The notes beneath the pieces are model-generated. The model worked only from the letters and a program-made list of their open reading frames with translations. It made no database searches and was not told the DNA's origin. The position numbers and the translations under genes were made by a program. 37,368 nt of DNA, from contig DIUN01000027.1 in assembly GCA_002423025.1 (NCBI GenBank), forward strand, positions 1 to 37,368, written 5' to 3'. Of the stretch, positions 8,479-16,690 are shown in pieces. The first letter of the stretch is position 1. Every line of letters begins with the position of its first letter. Source of the stretch: Sphingomonadales bacterium UBA6157. Lineage in GTDB: Bacteria; Pseudomonadota; Alphaproteobacteria; Sphingomonadales; Sphingomonadaceae.

Positions 8479-8538
8479 CTAGCGCTCGCCCCGGATGGTC
8501 AAGCTGGCCATGGCCATGACAACAAAGCGATTCTGCAT
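8479..8538 (-). CDS. possible 19-residue leader peptide ahead of the acylase gene
   Basis: A short ORF, MQNRFVVMAMASLTIRGER then TAG, with a good ribosome site (GGGGAG, 5 bases before the ATG). Its stop codon is 3 bases from the ATG of the acylase gene and it is in the same frame, so only the TAG separates the two. It could be a translated leader that couples ribosomes to the acylase start, or the remnant of an older start. There is no homology evidence; the call rests on the ribosome site and position only. Confidence 0.35.
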   Translation of the reverse strand: MQNRFVVMAMASLTIRGER

Positions 8539-8627
8539 GGAAACTCCCCTTCGCTCCTTGCTAGGGGGCAAGCTTGGCAGGGGCAAGCGCGGCGCCGGTA
8601 CTGCGACGTTTGCGGCGGGAGGCTAAG

Positions 8628-8647
8628 GCGGCAGGCTCAGGCCGCCA
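8628..8647 (-). terminator. weak terminator-like hairpin at the end of agt
   Basis: An inverted repeat GGCGGC / GCCGCC with an 8-base loop spans the agt stop codon (8637-8639). It lacks a proper U-run (TTAGCCT follows on the minus strand), so only weak termination or 3'-end protection can be proposed. Confidence 0.25.
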
Positions 8648-9698
8648 GATCAGCGAGCGGCATCTCGACTTCGGCAAGTGCAGCGAGGAATTCGTCGCAG
8701 CTGTTCTCCCAGCTGTAGCCGGCGCCATAATCGGCACAATCGGCCCGGTTGGCCAGGAGCGCATCGGCCATGGCGCGGGAGAAATCCTCATCGACACCGC
8801 CAACCCGTGGCCCGCAGCGTGCTCCAACGCCCCGCCCCTCGGGGCCAAGGATATCGAGCGGCCCCGGCACCGGATAACCGGCCACCGGCGTGCCACAGGC
8901 CAGCGCCTCAATGATGACGAGGCCGAAGGTATCGGTGCGCGAGGGGAAGGCCAGCACATCGGCGCCGGCATAGGCGCTGGCCAGCGCCTCGCCGTGCAGC
9001 GCACCAAGGAACACCGCCTGCGGATAGCGTGCCTGCAGCGCGGCGCGGGCCGGGCCATCGCCCACCACCACCTTGGCACCCGGCCATTCGGCGGCGAGAA
9101 ACGCCTCGATGTTCTTTTCCACCGCCACCCGGCCAACGTGTAGCGCGATGGGGCCGGCGAGGCCCGCAAACGCCGGATGCGGCGCGCGGTCCGGCGTGAA
9201 CAGGCGCAGATCAACGCCGCGGGTCCAGGGCCGGGTGCGGGTGATGCCGTGCGTCGCCAGTTCCTCGGCCAGCCGCGGCGTCGCCACCAGCACATGGCGC
9301 GCCGGCCGGTGGAAACGCTCGAGCATCCGCCAGAACGGCGCTGGCGAAAGCCCGGTGCGCGCCGCGACATAATCCGGAAAGCGCGTGTGGAACGAGGTGG
9401 TGAACGGCACGCCATGGCTGAGGCACCAGCTGCGCGCCAGCCAGCCGAGCGGGCCTTCGGTGGCAATGTGCACGGCATCGGGATCAAAGCCGGCAATCGC
9501 CGCCGCGACGCGCCGCCGGGTGGTCAGCGCCAGCCGGATTTCCGGATAGCTCGGCATCGGCACGGAGAAGAAGCGATCGGGCGTGATGGTCTGCAGCCGG
9601 TGGCCGCGCGCCGTCGCCATGTCCGCCACCGTGCTCAGCGTGCGCACCACGCCATTCACCTGCGGCGCCCAGGCATCCGAGACAAGGGTGATACGCAT
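8637..9698 (-). CDS. agt: GT4-type glycosyltransferase, likely diacylglycerol glycosyltransferase Agt
   Basis: A 353-residue retaining GT-B glycosyltransferase. N-terminal acceptor domain: MRITLVSDAWAPQVNGVVRT, with the G-V-V-R-T loop typical of lipid-linked GT4 enzymes. C-terminal nucleotide-sugar domain: ALHVGRVAVEKNIEAFL, then the E-x7-E region TDTFGLVIIEALACGTPVAG. Its ATG shares one base with the TGA of the upstream metallophosphoesterase gene (TGATG), so the two are translationally coupled. This exact pairing is known as plcP-agt. In that system PlcP releases diacylglycerol from phospholipids and Agt puts a sugar on it, giving phosphorus-free glycolipid under phosphate limitation. The family and coupling are seen; the lipid acceptor is inferred from context. 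Confidence 0.8.
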   Translation of the reverse strand: MRITLVSDAWAPQVNGVVRTLSTVADMATARGHRLQTITPDRFFSVPMPSYPEIRLALTTRRRVAAAIAGFDPDAVHIATEGPLGWLARSWCLSHGVPFTTSFHTRFPDYVAARTGLSPAPFWRMLERFHRPARHVLVATPRLAEELATHGITRTRPWTRGVDLRLFTPDRAPHPAFAGLAGPIALHVGRVAVEKNIEAFLAAEWPGAKVVVGDGPARAALQARYPQAVFLGALHGEALASAYAGADVLAFPSRTDTFGLVIIEALACGTPVAGYPVPGPLDILGPEGRGVGARCGPRVGGVDEDFSRAMADALLANRADCADYGAGYSWENSCDEFLAALAEVEMPLADLAA

Positions 9699-10648
9699 CA
9701 GGCGAAAACCGGCTCGAGTGCAGGCTCGGCGTGTTCAGGCTCCGGCTCGGGTGGCGCTTCGGCAAGCCGGTGCAGCGCCGCCACGCGCTTGGCCCAATCG
9801 ATGATCTCGATGCGGCCATCCATATGCTCGACAAGCGCGGTGCAGCTTTCCACCCAGTCGCCATCGTTCATGTAAGTGATGCCATCGAAATCCCGGATCT
9901 CGGCGCTGTGGATATGGCCGCAGACAACGCCATCGACGCCGCGCTCGCGGGCAGCATGGGCCACCGCCTCCTCGAAGCGCGAAATGAACGACACGGCGTT
10001 CTTGACGCGCTTCTTGATGTGCGCCGAGAGCGACCAATAGGGCAGGCCGAACTGGCGGCGGGCGGCATTGAACCAGACATTGGCGCGCAGCAGCACCGAG
10101 TAGCCAATGTCCCCCAGAAACGCGAGCCAGCGGGCATAAAGCACAATGCCATCGAACTCGTCGCCATGCAGCACCAGGAAGCGCTTGCCGTCCGCAGTGG
10201 TGTGGATGGCCTCGTGCAGCACTTCCACACCGCCAAAGGCGAGGCCGGTATAGTCCCGCAGCGCTTCATCATGATTGCCCGGCACATAGACGACACGGGT
10301 GCCCTTGTTGGCCAGCTTGAGGATGCGGCGGATGACGTCGTTATGCCGGGGCGGCCAGTACCAGCCGCGCTTCAGCCGCCAGCCATCGATGATGTCCCCC
10401 ACCAGGTAGAGCGTCTCCGGCTTGATCGAGCAGAGGAAATCATGGAGCAGCTCGGCATTGCAGCCGGCGGTGCCGAGATGGGTATCCGAGATCCACACCG
10501 TGCGCAGCTTGAGCTTGCCGCGCGGCGTCAGTTCCTCCTCATGCTGCCAATGCTTCTTGAAGCCGTTGCCGAAGGACGAAACCGCGTCCCGGGCGAGGAG
10601 AGAACCAGCGTCGGTGCCCGCAAAGGCCGCCAGGGGGTGACTTGCCAT
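9698..10648 (-). CDS. plcP: metallophosphoesterase, likely PlcP phospholipase C
   Basis: A calcineurin-like metallophosphoesterase of 316 residues, in databases often named 'UDP-2,3-diacylglucosamine diphosphatase-like'. Metal-binding motifs occur in order: ISDTHLG (near residue 53), VGDIIDG (near 83), VPGNHDE (near 120), LHGDEFD and CGHIHSAE. Other conserved stretches are RGWYWPPRHNDVIRR and YMNDGDWVESCTALVEH. PlcP proteins of this type cleave phosphatidylcholine and related lipids to diacylglycerol during phosphate starvation. The downstream overlapping glycosyltransferase and a Pho-box-like site upstream support that role over LpxH, the lipid A enzyme. The N-terminal 45 residues are poorly conserved-looking, so the true start could be later. 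The C-terminus is a Glu/Pro/Ala-rich tail. Confidence 0.8.
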   Translation of the reverse strand: MASHPLAAFAGTDAGSLLARDAVSSFGNGFKKHWQHEEELTPRGKLKLRTVWISDTHLGTAGCNAELLHDFLCSIKPETLYLVGDIIDGWRLKRGWYWPPRHNDVIRRILKLANKGTRVVYVPGNHDEALRDYTGLAFGGVEVLHEAIHTTADGKRFLVLHGDEFDGIVLYARWLAFLGDIGYSVLLRANVWFNAARRQFGLPYWSLSAHIKKRVKNAVSFISRFEEAVAHAARERGVDGVVCGHIHSAEIRDFDGITYMNDGDWVESCTALVEHMDGRIEIIDWAKRVAALHRLAEAPPEPEPEHAEPALEPVFA

Positions 10649-10698
10649 GCCATTCGGCCTTCAGTCTGCCTCAGATGGCGAGCCTCTACATGATGTGC

Positions 10699-10716
10699 AT
10701 GACAATGATGTGTCAG
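10699..10716 (-). promoter_or_regulatory. candidate Pho box upstream of plcP-agt
   Basis: On the minus strand the 18 bases CTGACACATCATTGTCAT form two 7-base half-sites (CTGACAC and TTGTCAT) 4 bases apart, the spacing of PhoB sites (CTGTCAT-N4-CTGTCAT); 5/7 and 6/7 bases match. It ends about 50 bases before the plcP ATG. The same bases can be read as an inverted repeat (TGACA-N6-TGTCA), so another regulator is possible. No clear -10 box is evident. Confidence 0.5.
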
Positions 10717-10741
10717 CAGGATGTTGTGGCCTTCCGGGGGC

Positions 10742-12259
10742 TCATGGCCAGTAGCGCAGGCGCAGCTCGCGCTTGAGCAGCTTGCCGCTTTCCAGCCGGG
10801 GCAGCGCCTCCACAAAATCCACAGAGCGCGGGCATTTGAAGCCGGCGAGCTGCGCCCGGCAATGCGCGATCAGCGCCGCTGCCAGCGCCGGGCTGGCGAC
10901 CTGGCCGGGGGCAAGCGTGACCACGGCCTTCACCGCCTCGCCCATCTCGGCATCCGGCACGCCGATGACGGCTGCATCATCAACCGCCGGGTGCATGATC
11001 AGCAGGTCCTCCACCTCCTGCGGGTAGATGTTCACCCCGCCCGAGATGATCATGTGGGAGCGCCTGTCAGTGAGGTAAAGATAGCCCTCCTCGTCCACCC
11101 AGCCCATGTCTCCCAGCGTGGCAAAGCCGCCGGCTAGCCGGCTCTCCGCTGTCTTGGCGGCGTCCTCATGGTAGCTGAAGCTGCCACCGCCCGAGAACCA
11201 CACAGTGCCGACTTCGCGCGGCGGCACCGCCTTGCCGTCCTCATCGAGAATATGCAGCGTGCCGAACACGGCGCGGCCCACCGAGCCGGGGTGGGCCAGC
11301 CACTCCTCCGGGCCGATGGCTGTCATCCCCGCGCCCTCGCTGCCGGCGTAGAATTCGAAGATCCGCGGCCCGAACCAGGCGAGCATGGCGCGCTTCACCT
11401 CCACCGGGCAGGGCGCGGCGGCGTGGATGACCTTTTGCAGCGACGTGAGATGGTAGCGGGCGCGGGCGGCCTCCGGCAGCCGCAGCATCCGCACGAAATG
11501 CGTCGGCACGAACTGCGCCAGCGTGATGCCGAAGCGATCGATGGCGGCCAGCGCCTGCTCGGGATCGAACTTCTCCATCAGCAGCACGGTGCCGCCGGCG
11601 CGCATGACGGTGAGCGACCAGACCAGCGGCGCGGCATGGTAGAGCGGCGCCGGGCAGAGGTAGCGCGTGGCGGCGCCAAAGCCATAGCCATCGATGATCA
11701 CCTGCACGGACGGGTGCACCGTGCCATAGGGCGCCTCCGCGGTGGCGGCATGGACGATGCCCTTGGGCTTGCCGGTGGTGCCCGAGGAATAGAGCATCAC
11801 CGCGCCCTCGATTTCGGGCGCGCTCGGGCTGGCGGAATGGCCGAGCGCCAGGCTCTCCAGCCGCTCGAAGCCGGGAATATCCCCGCCAAAGGCGATGCAG
11901 CGGATGTCCCGCCCCTGCCCCAGGCTTTGCGCCATCGGCCCGAGCGCGGCGTGCGCCAGCAGCAGCCGGGCGCCGCTGTTATCGAGAATATAGGCGCCTT
12001 CCTCGGGCTTGAGGTGCCAGTTGATCGGCACATATCGCGCGCCGCAGCGGATTGCGGCCCAATAGACGCCAAAGGCCTCGATGCGGTTTGGCGTCAGGAT
12101 GGCGAGCCGCGTGCCGGGCGTGATGCCGGCGGCGCGCAGGGCATTGGCCCAGCGCGCCGAGGTTTCAGCCAATTCGGCAAAGCTCCAGCCGATGCCGGTT
12201 TCGGCCGCGATGACGGCAAGACGACCCGGCGCTTCAAGGGCAACACTGTCAGGGGTCAT
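10742..12259 (-). CDS. AMP-forming acyl-CoA synthetase
   Basis: Activates a carboxylic acid to its CoA thioester through an acyl-adenylate. The 505-residue protein has the ANL-superfamily P-loop YSSGTTGKPKG (157-167), the A5-like FYAGSEGAG, the hinge region GDMGWVDEEGYLYLTDR, GGVNIYPQEVED and the C-terminal catalytic Lys in ESGKLLKREL (Lys493). It belongs to the fatty-acid / aromatic-acid CoA ligase group; the substrate cannot be named. Its ATG overlaps the upstream CoA-transferase stop by 4 bases (ATGA), so it is the last gene of a three-gene unit with two class III CoA-transferases. The set suggests CoA activation of a specific xenobiotic or lipid-derived acid. Confidence 0.92.
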   Translation of the reverse strand: MTPDSVALEAPGRLAVIAAETGIGWSFAELAETSARWANALRAAGITPGTRLAILTPNRIEAFGVYWAAIRCGARYVPINWHLKPEEGAYILDNSGARLLLAHAALGPMAQSLGQGRDIRCIAFGGDIPGFERLESLALGHSASPSAPEIEGAVMLYSSGTTGKPKGIVHAATAEAPYGTVHPSVQVIIDGYGFGAATRYLCPAPLYHAAPLVWSLTVMRAGGTVLLMEKFDPEQALAAIDRFGITLAQFVPTHFVRMLRLPEAARARYHLTSLQKVIHAAAPCPVEVKRAMLAWFGPRIFEFYAGSEGAGMTAIGPEEWLAHPGSVGRAVFGTLHILDEDGKAVPPREVGTVWFSGGGSFSYHEDAAKTAESRLAGGFATLGDMGWVDEEGYLYLTDRRSHMIISGGVNIYPQEVEDLLIMHPAVDDAAVIGVPDAEMGEAVKAVVTLAPGQVASPALAAALIAHCRAQLAGFKCPRSVDFVEALPRLESGKLLKRELRLRYWP

Positions 12260-13473
12260 TCCAGCACTCCGGCACGGCGCAACGCGGCAATGCGCTCAGG
12301 GGTGTAGCCGAGGAAATCGGCCAGCACGGCATCGGTATCACCGCCGATGACCGGGGCCGGGCGGCGGACTTCTCCGGGCGTCTCGGAGAGGGTGTAGCGC
12401 GAGCGCTCGAACACGCTCACCCCGCCCAGCGGGTGCGGCAGGCTCTGGAAATGGCCGCTGTGCACCAGCTGCGAATCCTCCAGCATCTCGCGGCTGCCCG
12501 CCACGACATGGCAGGGCACGCCGATGGATTGCACCAGCGCCTCGACCTCGACAGGCGGCAGCAGCGCCGTCCAGGCGTTGACGACAGCCTCCAGCCGGTC
12601 CTCCTCGGCCTTGCGGCCGGCGAGCGTGGCGAAGGCGGCATCCTGCGCCTCGCCGCCGATCAGCGCGGCCAGCCTTGCCCAGTCCGCATCATCCCGCGCC
12701 ACCAGCGCCACCCAGCGGCGCTTGCCGGCCTCGCCATCACCGGCGCGGAACACGCCATGCGGCGCCATCGCCTCGGCGCGGTTGCCCATGGCGCCGGCCA
12801 TCCGGCCTGTCGCGGCGGTCTCGGCGATCTGGGGGGCAAGAAACTGCAACCCGGCTTCCACCTGCGAGACATCGAGCCAGGCCCCCTCGCCCGTCCGCCG
12901 CCGATGGTCGAGCGCCGCCAGCAGAGCCAGCAGCGAGAAGCGCGGCGCGACATAATCCGTATACGGCCCGAACGGCCCCACCGGCTCGGCCCCCGGCCAG
13001 CCGACGATGTTCTGGAAGCCCGACATCGCCGCGCCGATATTGCCAAAGCCCGCCACGCCCGAGAGCGGCCCGGATTGCCCCATCAGCGAGGTGCTGAGCA
13101 TGATCAGCCCCGGCTTGATGGCGCTGAGCGCGGCATAGGACAGCCCCCAGCGCGCCATCTGGCCGGGCGCGAAACTCTCGACCACCACATCGGCCCAGCC
13201 GACCAGATCCCGCACCACCGCCTGCCCGTCCGGGCTGGCCAGGTCCAGCGCCAGCCCCAGCTTGCCGGCGTTGCTGTTGTCATACAGCCCGGAGCGCAGC
13301 ACATCGGGCTTGCCGCCGGGGAACGGCCCCATCACCCGCGCCGTCTCGATGCGCTTGCCGCTCTCGACGCGCACCACGGTGGCGCCATAATCCGCCAGCG
13401 AGCGGCCCACCAGCGGCCCCGCGACCACCCAGGCGAGATCCAGCACCTTCAGCCAGCCCAGCGGCGCGCTCAT
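12256..13473 (-). CDS. class III (CaiB/BaiF) CoA-transferase, subunit with catalytic Asp
   Basis: A 405-residue CoA-transferase that moves CoA between carboxylic acids through aspartyl-CoA thioester chemistry. The N-terminal LKVLDLAWVVAGPLVGRSLADYGATVV and AGKLGLALDLASPDGQ segments are typical. Asp173 in YTDYVAPRFS stands where the family has its catalytic Asp. It is flanked by 4-base overlaps on both sides (with the second transferase upstream and the acyl-CoA synthetase downstream). Two adjacent equal-length transferases, one of which appears to lack this Asp, suggest a heteromeric enzyme like BbsEF (benzylsuccinate CoA-transferase). The substrate is unknown. Confidence 0.9.
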   Translation of the reverse strand: MSAPLGWLKVLDLAWVVAGPLVGRSLADYGATVVRVESGKRIETARVMGPFPGGKPDVLRSGLYDNSNAGKLGLALDLASPDGQAVVRDLVGWADVVVESFAPGQMARWGLSYAALSAIKPGLIMLSTSLMGQSGPLSGVAGFGNIGAAMSGFQNIVGWPGAEPVGPFGPYTDYVAPRFSLLALLAALDHRRRTGEGAWLDVSQVEAGLQFLAPQIAETAATGRMAGAMGNRAEAMAPHGVFRAGDGEAGKRRWVALVARDDADWARLAALIGGEAQDAAFATLAGRKAEEDRLEAVVNAWTALLPPVEVEALVQSIGVPCHVVAGSREMLEDSQLVHSGHFQSLPHPLGGVSVFERSRYTLSETPGEVRRPAPVIGGDTDAVLADFLGYTPERIAALRRAGVLE

Positions 13474-14687
13474 GCCAGTATCTCCGCATCATGCTCACCC
13501 AGCGCCGGCGCCGGGCGCAGCGCCACCGGTGGCACGCCCTTCACAAAGCTGCCCGGCACGGTGCGCCGCGCCCCCGAGGCCTCCTCCAGCGTCACGAAGT
13601 TCTGCCGCGCGGCGTTGTGCTCGCTGGCCAGCAGGTCCGCCATGGTCATCAGCGGTGCCAGCAGCAGCTTGTGCTTGATGGCCAGCGCGCTCAGCTCCTG
13701 CTTGGAGAACTGCGCCAGATGCGTCGCCACCTCCTCGCGCACCCGCTCCAGCGCCTCGTCGCTGATCTCGCCCGAGAGAATGCGCGGCGGCAGGGTGATC
13801 CAGTCCCAGCCATGGAACTCCGGGCTGAGCGCGCCCTCCGCCTTCATCCAGGCCATCAGGTTGTTGGTGAAGCGCCCGGCGGCGGGGCCAGGGCCGAGGT
13901 TGAGCTCGGCCAGCCCATCGCGCACAGTCCATTTGTTGCGCCGGGTCCGCGAGCCGCTGCCGCTGAGGTCCAGCTCCTTCTTCTTCGGCTTCGGGCCGCT
14001 GGCCGGCCCCAGGGAAAAGCCGGTGTGGCCAATCGGTTCCGAGAGGATGTGCGAGAGCGTAGCCTGCGCCACGCTGGCCTGCGCCGTGATCTCGACATGC
14101 TGGCCACGCCCGCTCGCCACCCGGGCGAAATGCGCGATCATCGCCGCGTCCGCCGCATCCGAGGCGGCGTGCAGCCAGCTTTGCGGCACGGAAATCGCCA
14201 GCGGTGCGCCCGGCCCATCCCGGCTCGGCAACAGCGGCCCACCGGCGGCCCAAAGTGTCAGGTCTGCCGCGGCATAGCCGGCCTTGGGGCCAGTGCTGCC
14301 AAAGGCGGTGATGGAAACGGTGATGAGCCGCGGGTTGGCGGCGCGCAGCGCGGCAAGATCGAGCGGCTGCGCGCCGGATTCGAACAGGAAATCGGCCGTC
14401 ATCGCCAGCTCGGCAAGCTTTGCCCGCCCTGCTTCGCTCGCCAGATCGAGCCGGATGCCGCGCTTGCCCGCTGCATAGGCTGACCAGAACAGCGAATTGT
14501 CCCCCGCCGGCGCATCATCCGCGAACGGCCCGACACGCCGCGCCGAAGAGCCTTCCGGCGGCTCGACCTGGATGACATCGGCGCCGAGTTTGGCCAGCAT
14601 CTGCCCGGCGAGCAGCCCGCGCTCGTCCGTCAGGTCGAGCACGCGATAGGGGGCGAGAAAGCCGCTCATCGCCCGGCCGCCAGCCAT
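13470..14687 (-). CDS. class III CoA-transferase paralogue, probably lacking the catalytic Asp
   Basis: A second CaiB/BaiF-type protein of 405 residues and first gene of the unit. It keeps the fold signature (YRVLDLTDERGLLAGQMLAKLGADVI, GKRGIRLDLASEAGR, ITAFGSTGPKAGY). At the site matching the YTDY of the next gene it reads ISVPQSWLHAASDAA, so the nucleophilic Asp seems replaced. It also has a Lys/Arg-rich insertion (GPKPKKKELDLSGSGSRTRR, near 245). I infer a structural or CoA-binding partner of the downstream transferase. The start is uncertain: ATG at 14687, or a second ATG 18 bases later that begins MSGFLAPYRV and fits the family better. It is divergent from the thioesterase gene. Confidence 0.85.
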   Translation of the reverse strand: MAGGRAMSGFLAPYRVLDLTDERGLLAGQMLAKLGADVIQVEPPEGSSARRVGPFADDAPAGDNSLFWSAYAAGKRGIRLDLASEAGRAKLAELAMTADFLFESGAQPLDLAALRAANPRLITVSITAFGSTGPKAGYAAADLTLWAAGGPLLPSRDGPGAPLAISVPQSWLHAASDAADAAMIAHFARVASGRGQHVEITAQASVAQATLSHILSEPIGHTGFSLGPASGPKPKKKELDLSGSGSRTRRNKWTVRDGLAELNLGPGPAAGRFTNNLMAWMKAEGALSPEFHGWDWITLPPRILSGEISDEALERVREEVATHLAQFSKQELSALAIKHKLLLAPLMTMADLLASEHNAARQNFVTLEEASGARRTVPGSFVKGVPPVALRPAPALGEHDAEILA

Positions 14688-14838
14688 TGCCGCATCATCT
14701 TCCCCAAGGCGTTTTCCTTTGTGGCGCGCAGGCTAGGACGGCAGCACGGATTTTGCCATGCCCCCATATCCGGCAGGCCATGGGCAGCGCCGGATGCTGC
14801 TAACCAGCGCAATCCGCTGTTCCAACCCGAGAGATTCC

Positions 14839-15252
14839 ATGGACCTGAATGCACCCCCCGCGCCTGACAGCCTGCAGGAATCGCTCGGGCAAGTGCGTGT
14901 CCTGCAGTTCGAGCCGGGGCGGGCGCGGATCGAATATCGCTGCGGGCTGCACATGTGCCACTCCGGCGGCGTGGCGCAGGGCGGCTTCGTGCATGGCTGG
15001 ATCGATGCGGCGATGGCCCATGCCATCATGGCGCAAACCGGCACCGGCATGGTGCCGATGACGCTGGAAATGAAGACCAGCTATTTCGCTCCCACCCGCC
15101 CCGGCCTGGTGGTGGCGGAAGGCTGGATCGAGAGCGGCAAGGGCCGCAGCTGGTTCGTGGAAGGCCGGCTGCTCGATCCGGATGGCAAGGTGCTTGCCAA
15201 GGCCAGCTCGACAGTGCGGCTGGTGGAACTTTCGGCCGTCACCCCGCGCTGA
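14839..15252 (+). CDS. PaaI-like hotdog-fold thioesterase
   Basis: A 137-residue single hotdog domain, expected to hydrolyse an acyl-CoA. Conserved-type segments are GGVAQGGFVHGWIDAAMAHA (the central helix, with the His/Gly/Asp pattern of PaaI-family thioesterases), TLEMKTSYFAPTRPG and GRSWFVEGRLLDPDGKVLAKASST. I start at ATG 14839 (GAGAG upstream, and the family begins close to here); an in-frame upstream ATG at 14758 would add 27 residues with no hotdog character. It is divergent from the CoA-transferase/ligase unit by 151 bases, so it may serve the same pathway. Its 3' end overlaps the convergent TetR-type gene by 14 bases. Confidence 0.85.
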   Translation: MDLNAPPAPDSLQESLGQVRVLQFEPGRARIEYRCGLHMCHSGGVAQGGFVHGWIDAAMAHAIMAQTGTGMVPMTLEMKTSYFAPTRPGLVVAEGWIESGKGRSWFVEGRLLDPDGKVLAKASSTVRLVELSAVTPR

Positions 15253-15913
15253 ACTGCTCCTGCAAGCCACGGATCAGGCAATCCAGCCCGAAGAGATACT
15301 GCGCTTCGTCCAGCGGCCGGGCCAGCACGACGGCCACTTCCTGCACCGCCTCGGCCGAAATATCCTCAATGCCTTCCAGCATCGCCCGCACCTTGCCCAC
15401 CCGCTCGTCAGCCGTGCGCGGCCGGGCTCGCTTGTGGCTCAGGGACCGCGCCTCCAGCAGCGCATAGCCGGTGGTGTAGCTGAGCAGCGCCCAATAGGTA
15501 TCGGGCAGCATCGGCAGCGGTACGCCGGATGCCCGCAGCCGCTCGACGATGGCGGTGTTGGCCCGCAACGACACCGGCGAGCGCCGCATCTCACGGCCGA
15601 GCAGGTCCGCCAGTTCGGGGTGCACCAGCATGATGCCGCGCACGCCCAGCGAGATGCCGCGCGCCTGCTCCTGCCAGTCACCCGTCATCGCCGGCAGCGC
15701 AAAGCCCTCCACGACATGATCGACGACGGCCTCGAGCAGCTCGGACTTGTTGCTGTAATAGCGGTAGACGCTCATCGTGGAGGCGCCGAGCGAGGCGCCG
15801 AGTTCGCGCATGTTCAGCGCGTCCAGCCCATGGGCGTCGATCAGCCGGAGCGCGGCTGCCAAGATGGAGTCGCGGGAGAGTTCACCACGCTTGCGGGGCG
15901 TCCTTTTTATCAT
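15239..15913 (-). CDS. TetR-family transcriptional regulator
   Basis: A 224-residue repressor-type protein: N-terminal TetR helix-turn-helix (GELSRDSILAAALRLIDAHG, then MRELGASLGASTMSVYRYY) and a C-terminal ligand domain of the TetR_C type (LLSYTTGYALLEARS). I start at MIKRTPRKRGEL, ATG 15911-15913; the open frame extends upstream to 16003 but those residues show no TetR character. It overlaps the end of the convergent thioesterase gene by 14 bases and lies 159 bases after the GST-like gene. Candidate targets are the thioesterase/CoA-transferase genes or itself. The ligand is unknown. Confidence 0.88.
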   Translation of the reverse strand: MIKRTPRKRGELSRDSILAAALRLIDAHGLDALNMRELGASLGASTMSVYRYYSNKSELLEAVVDHVVEGFALPAMTGDWQEQARGISLGVRGIMLVHPELADLLGREMRRSPVSLRANTAIVERLRASGVPLPMLPDTYWALLSYTTGYALLEARSLSHKRARPRTADERVGKVRAMLEGIEDISAEAVQEVAVVLARPLDEAQYLFGLDCLIRGLQEQFSAG

Positions 15914-16072
15914 TCCCACGCCTCTGCCATTCCGGCTCTGTCCAACGTACCGGACGGAGTCATCGCGGCAATTCAGCCTGCGACTTGCGCTTGCCGATTT
16001 CAACCAAAATGCACGCTTACGTACCTTCGATTGCGATGAAACGCCTTAATCTTTCGCAATGCCGGCCGCGCC

Positions 16073-16690
16073 TCACGCCCGCAAAGGCTCCAACTGCCCC
16101 ACCGGCAACCGCACCATGGCCGCTGCAAACAGCGCCGAGGCTTCCAGCCCGGCGAGCCAGGCCTGCAAGCGGGGCAGTGGCTGCGCCGCAAACCAGGCAC
16201 GGTCCGTGGCGGCAAACTGCCGGACAAAGGGCATGATGGCGATATCGGCAAGGCCGCGCGTGGCACGGCACAGATGCCCCGTGGCAGCGAGGCGCGCCTC
16301 CAGATCGACCAGAATATCGAGGCCCTGCGCGCGGTGGGCCGCACTGTCACTGCCATGCCGCTCGGGGTATTTATAGCGATCGAGATGGTGCTTGAAGGCA
16401 CCGTCGTTGCGGGCGACCAGCGCCACATCGGCAGCGCCGAGCCAGTCCTCCGGGTCCGAGCGGTGCAGGGCCCAGGCCATGATATCAAGGCTTTCGTCCA
16501 GCACGCTACCATCGGGCATCAGCAGCACCGGCACGGTGCCCTTGGGCGAGGCCTGCAGCAGTGCCGCCGGCTTGGCAGCGAGGGAAACCTCCTGGACCAG
16601 CACCGGCTGCCCGGCCACCAGCAGCGCCATGCGCGCCCGCATCGCATAGGGGCAGCGCCGGAAGCTGTAGAGAACCGGCGCTTCAGCCAT
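16073..16690 (-). CDS. glutathione S-transferase-like protein
   Basis: A 205-residue protein with a thioredoxin-fold GST N-terminus: LYSFRRCPYAMRARMALLVA (residues 7-26), with a CPYA site in place of a catalytic Ser/Tyr, then the cis-Pro segment KGTVPVLLMPDGSVLDESLDI that binds glutathione in the family. A helical GST C-domain follows (about 85-205). The CPYA cysteine suggests thiol-transfer or dehalogenase-like chemistry rather than classical conjugation; the substrate is unknown. Its ATG overlaps the trhO stop by 8 bases, so the two are coupled. It is the last gene of the long minus-strand run that begins at 24.4 kb. Confidence 0.88.
   Translation of the reverse strand: MAEAPVLYSFRRCPYAMRARMALLVAGQPVLVQEVSLAAKPAALLQASPKGTVPVLLMPDGSVLDESLDIMAWALHRSDPEDWLGAADVALVARNDGAFKHHLDRYKYPERHGSDSAAHRAQGLDILVDLEARLAATGHLCRATRGLADIAIMPFVRQFAATDRAWFAAQPLPRLQAWLAGLEASALFAAAMVRLPVGQLEPLRA

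Noticed and set aside
6472..8718. 748-codon plus-strand frame over the acylase gene
   Set aside because: Shadow of the Ntn hydrolase, whose frame has clear catalytic motifs; the plus frame is His/Arg/Gly-rich without domain pattern.
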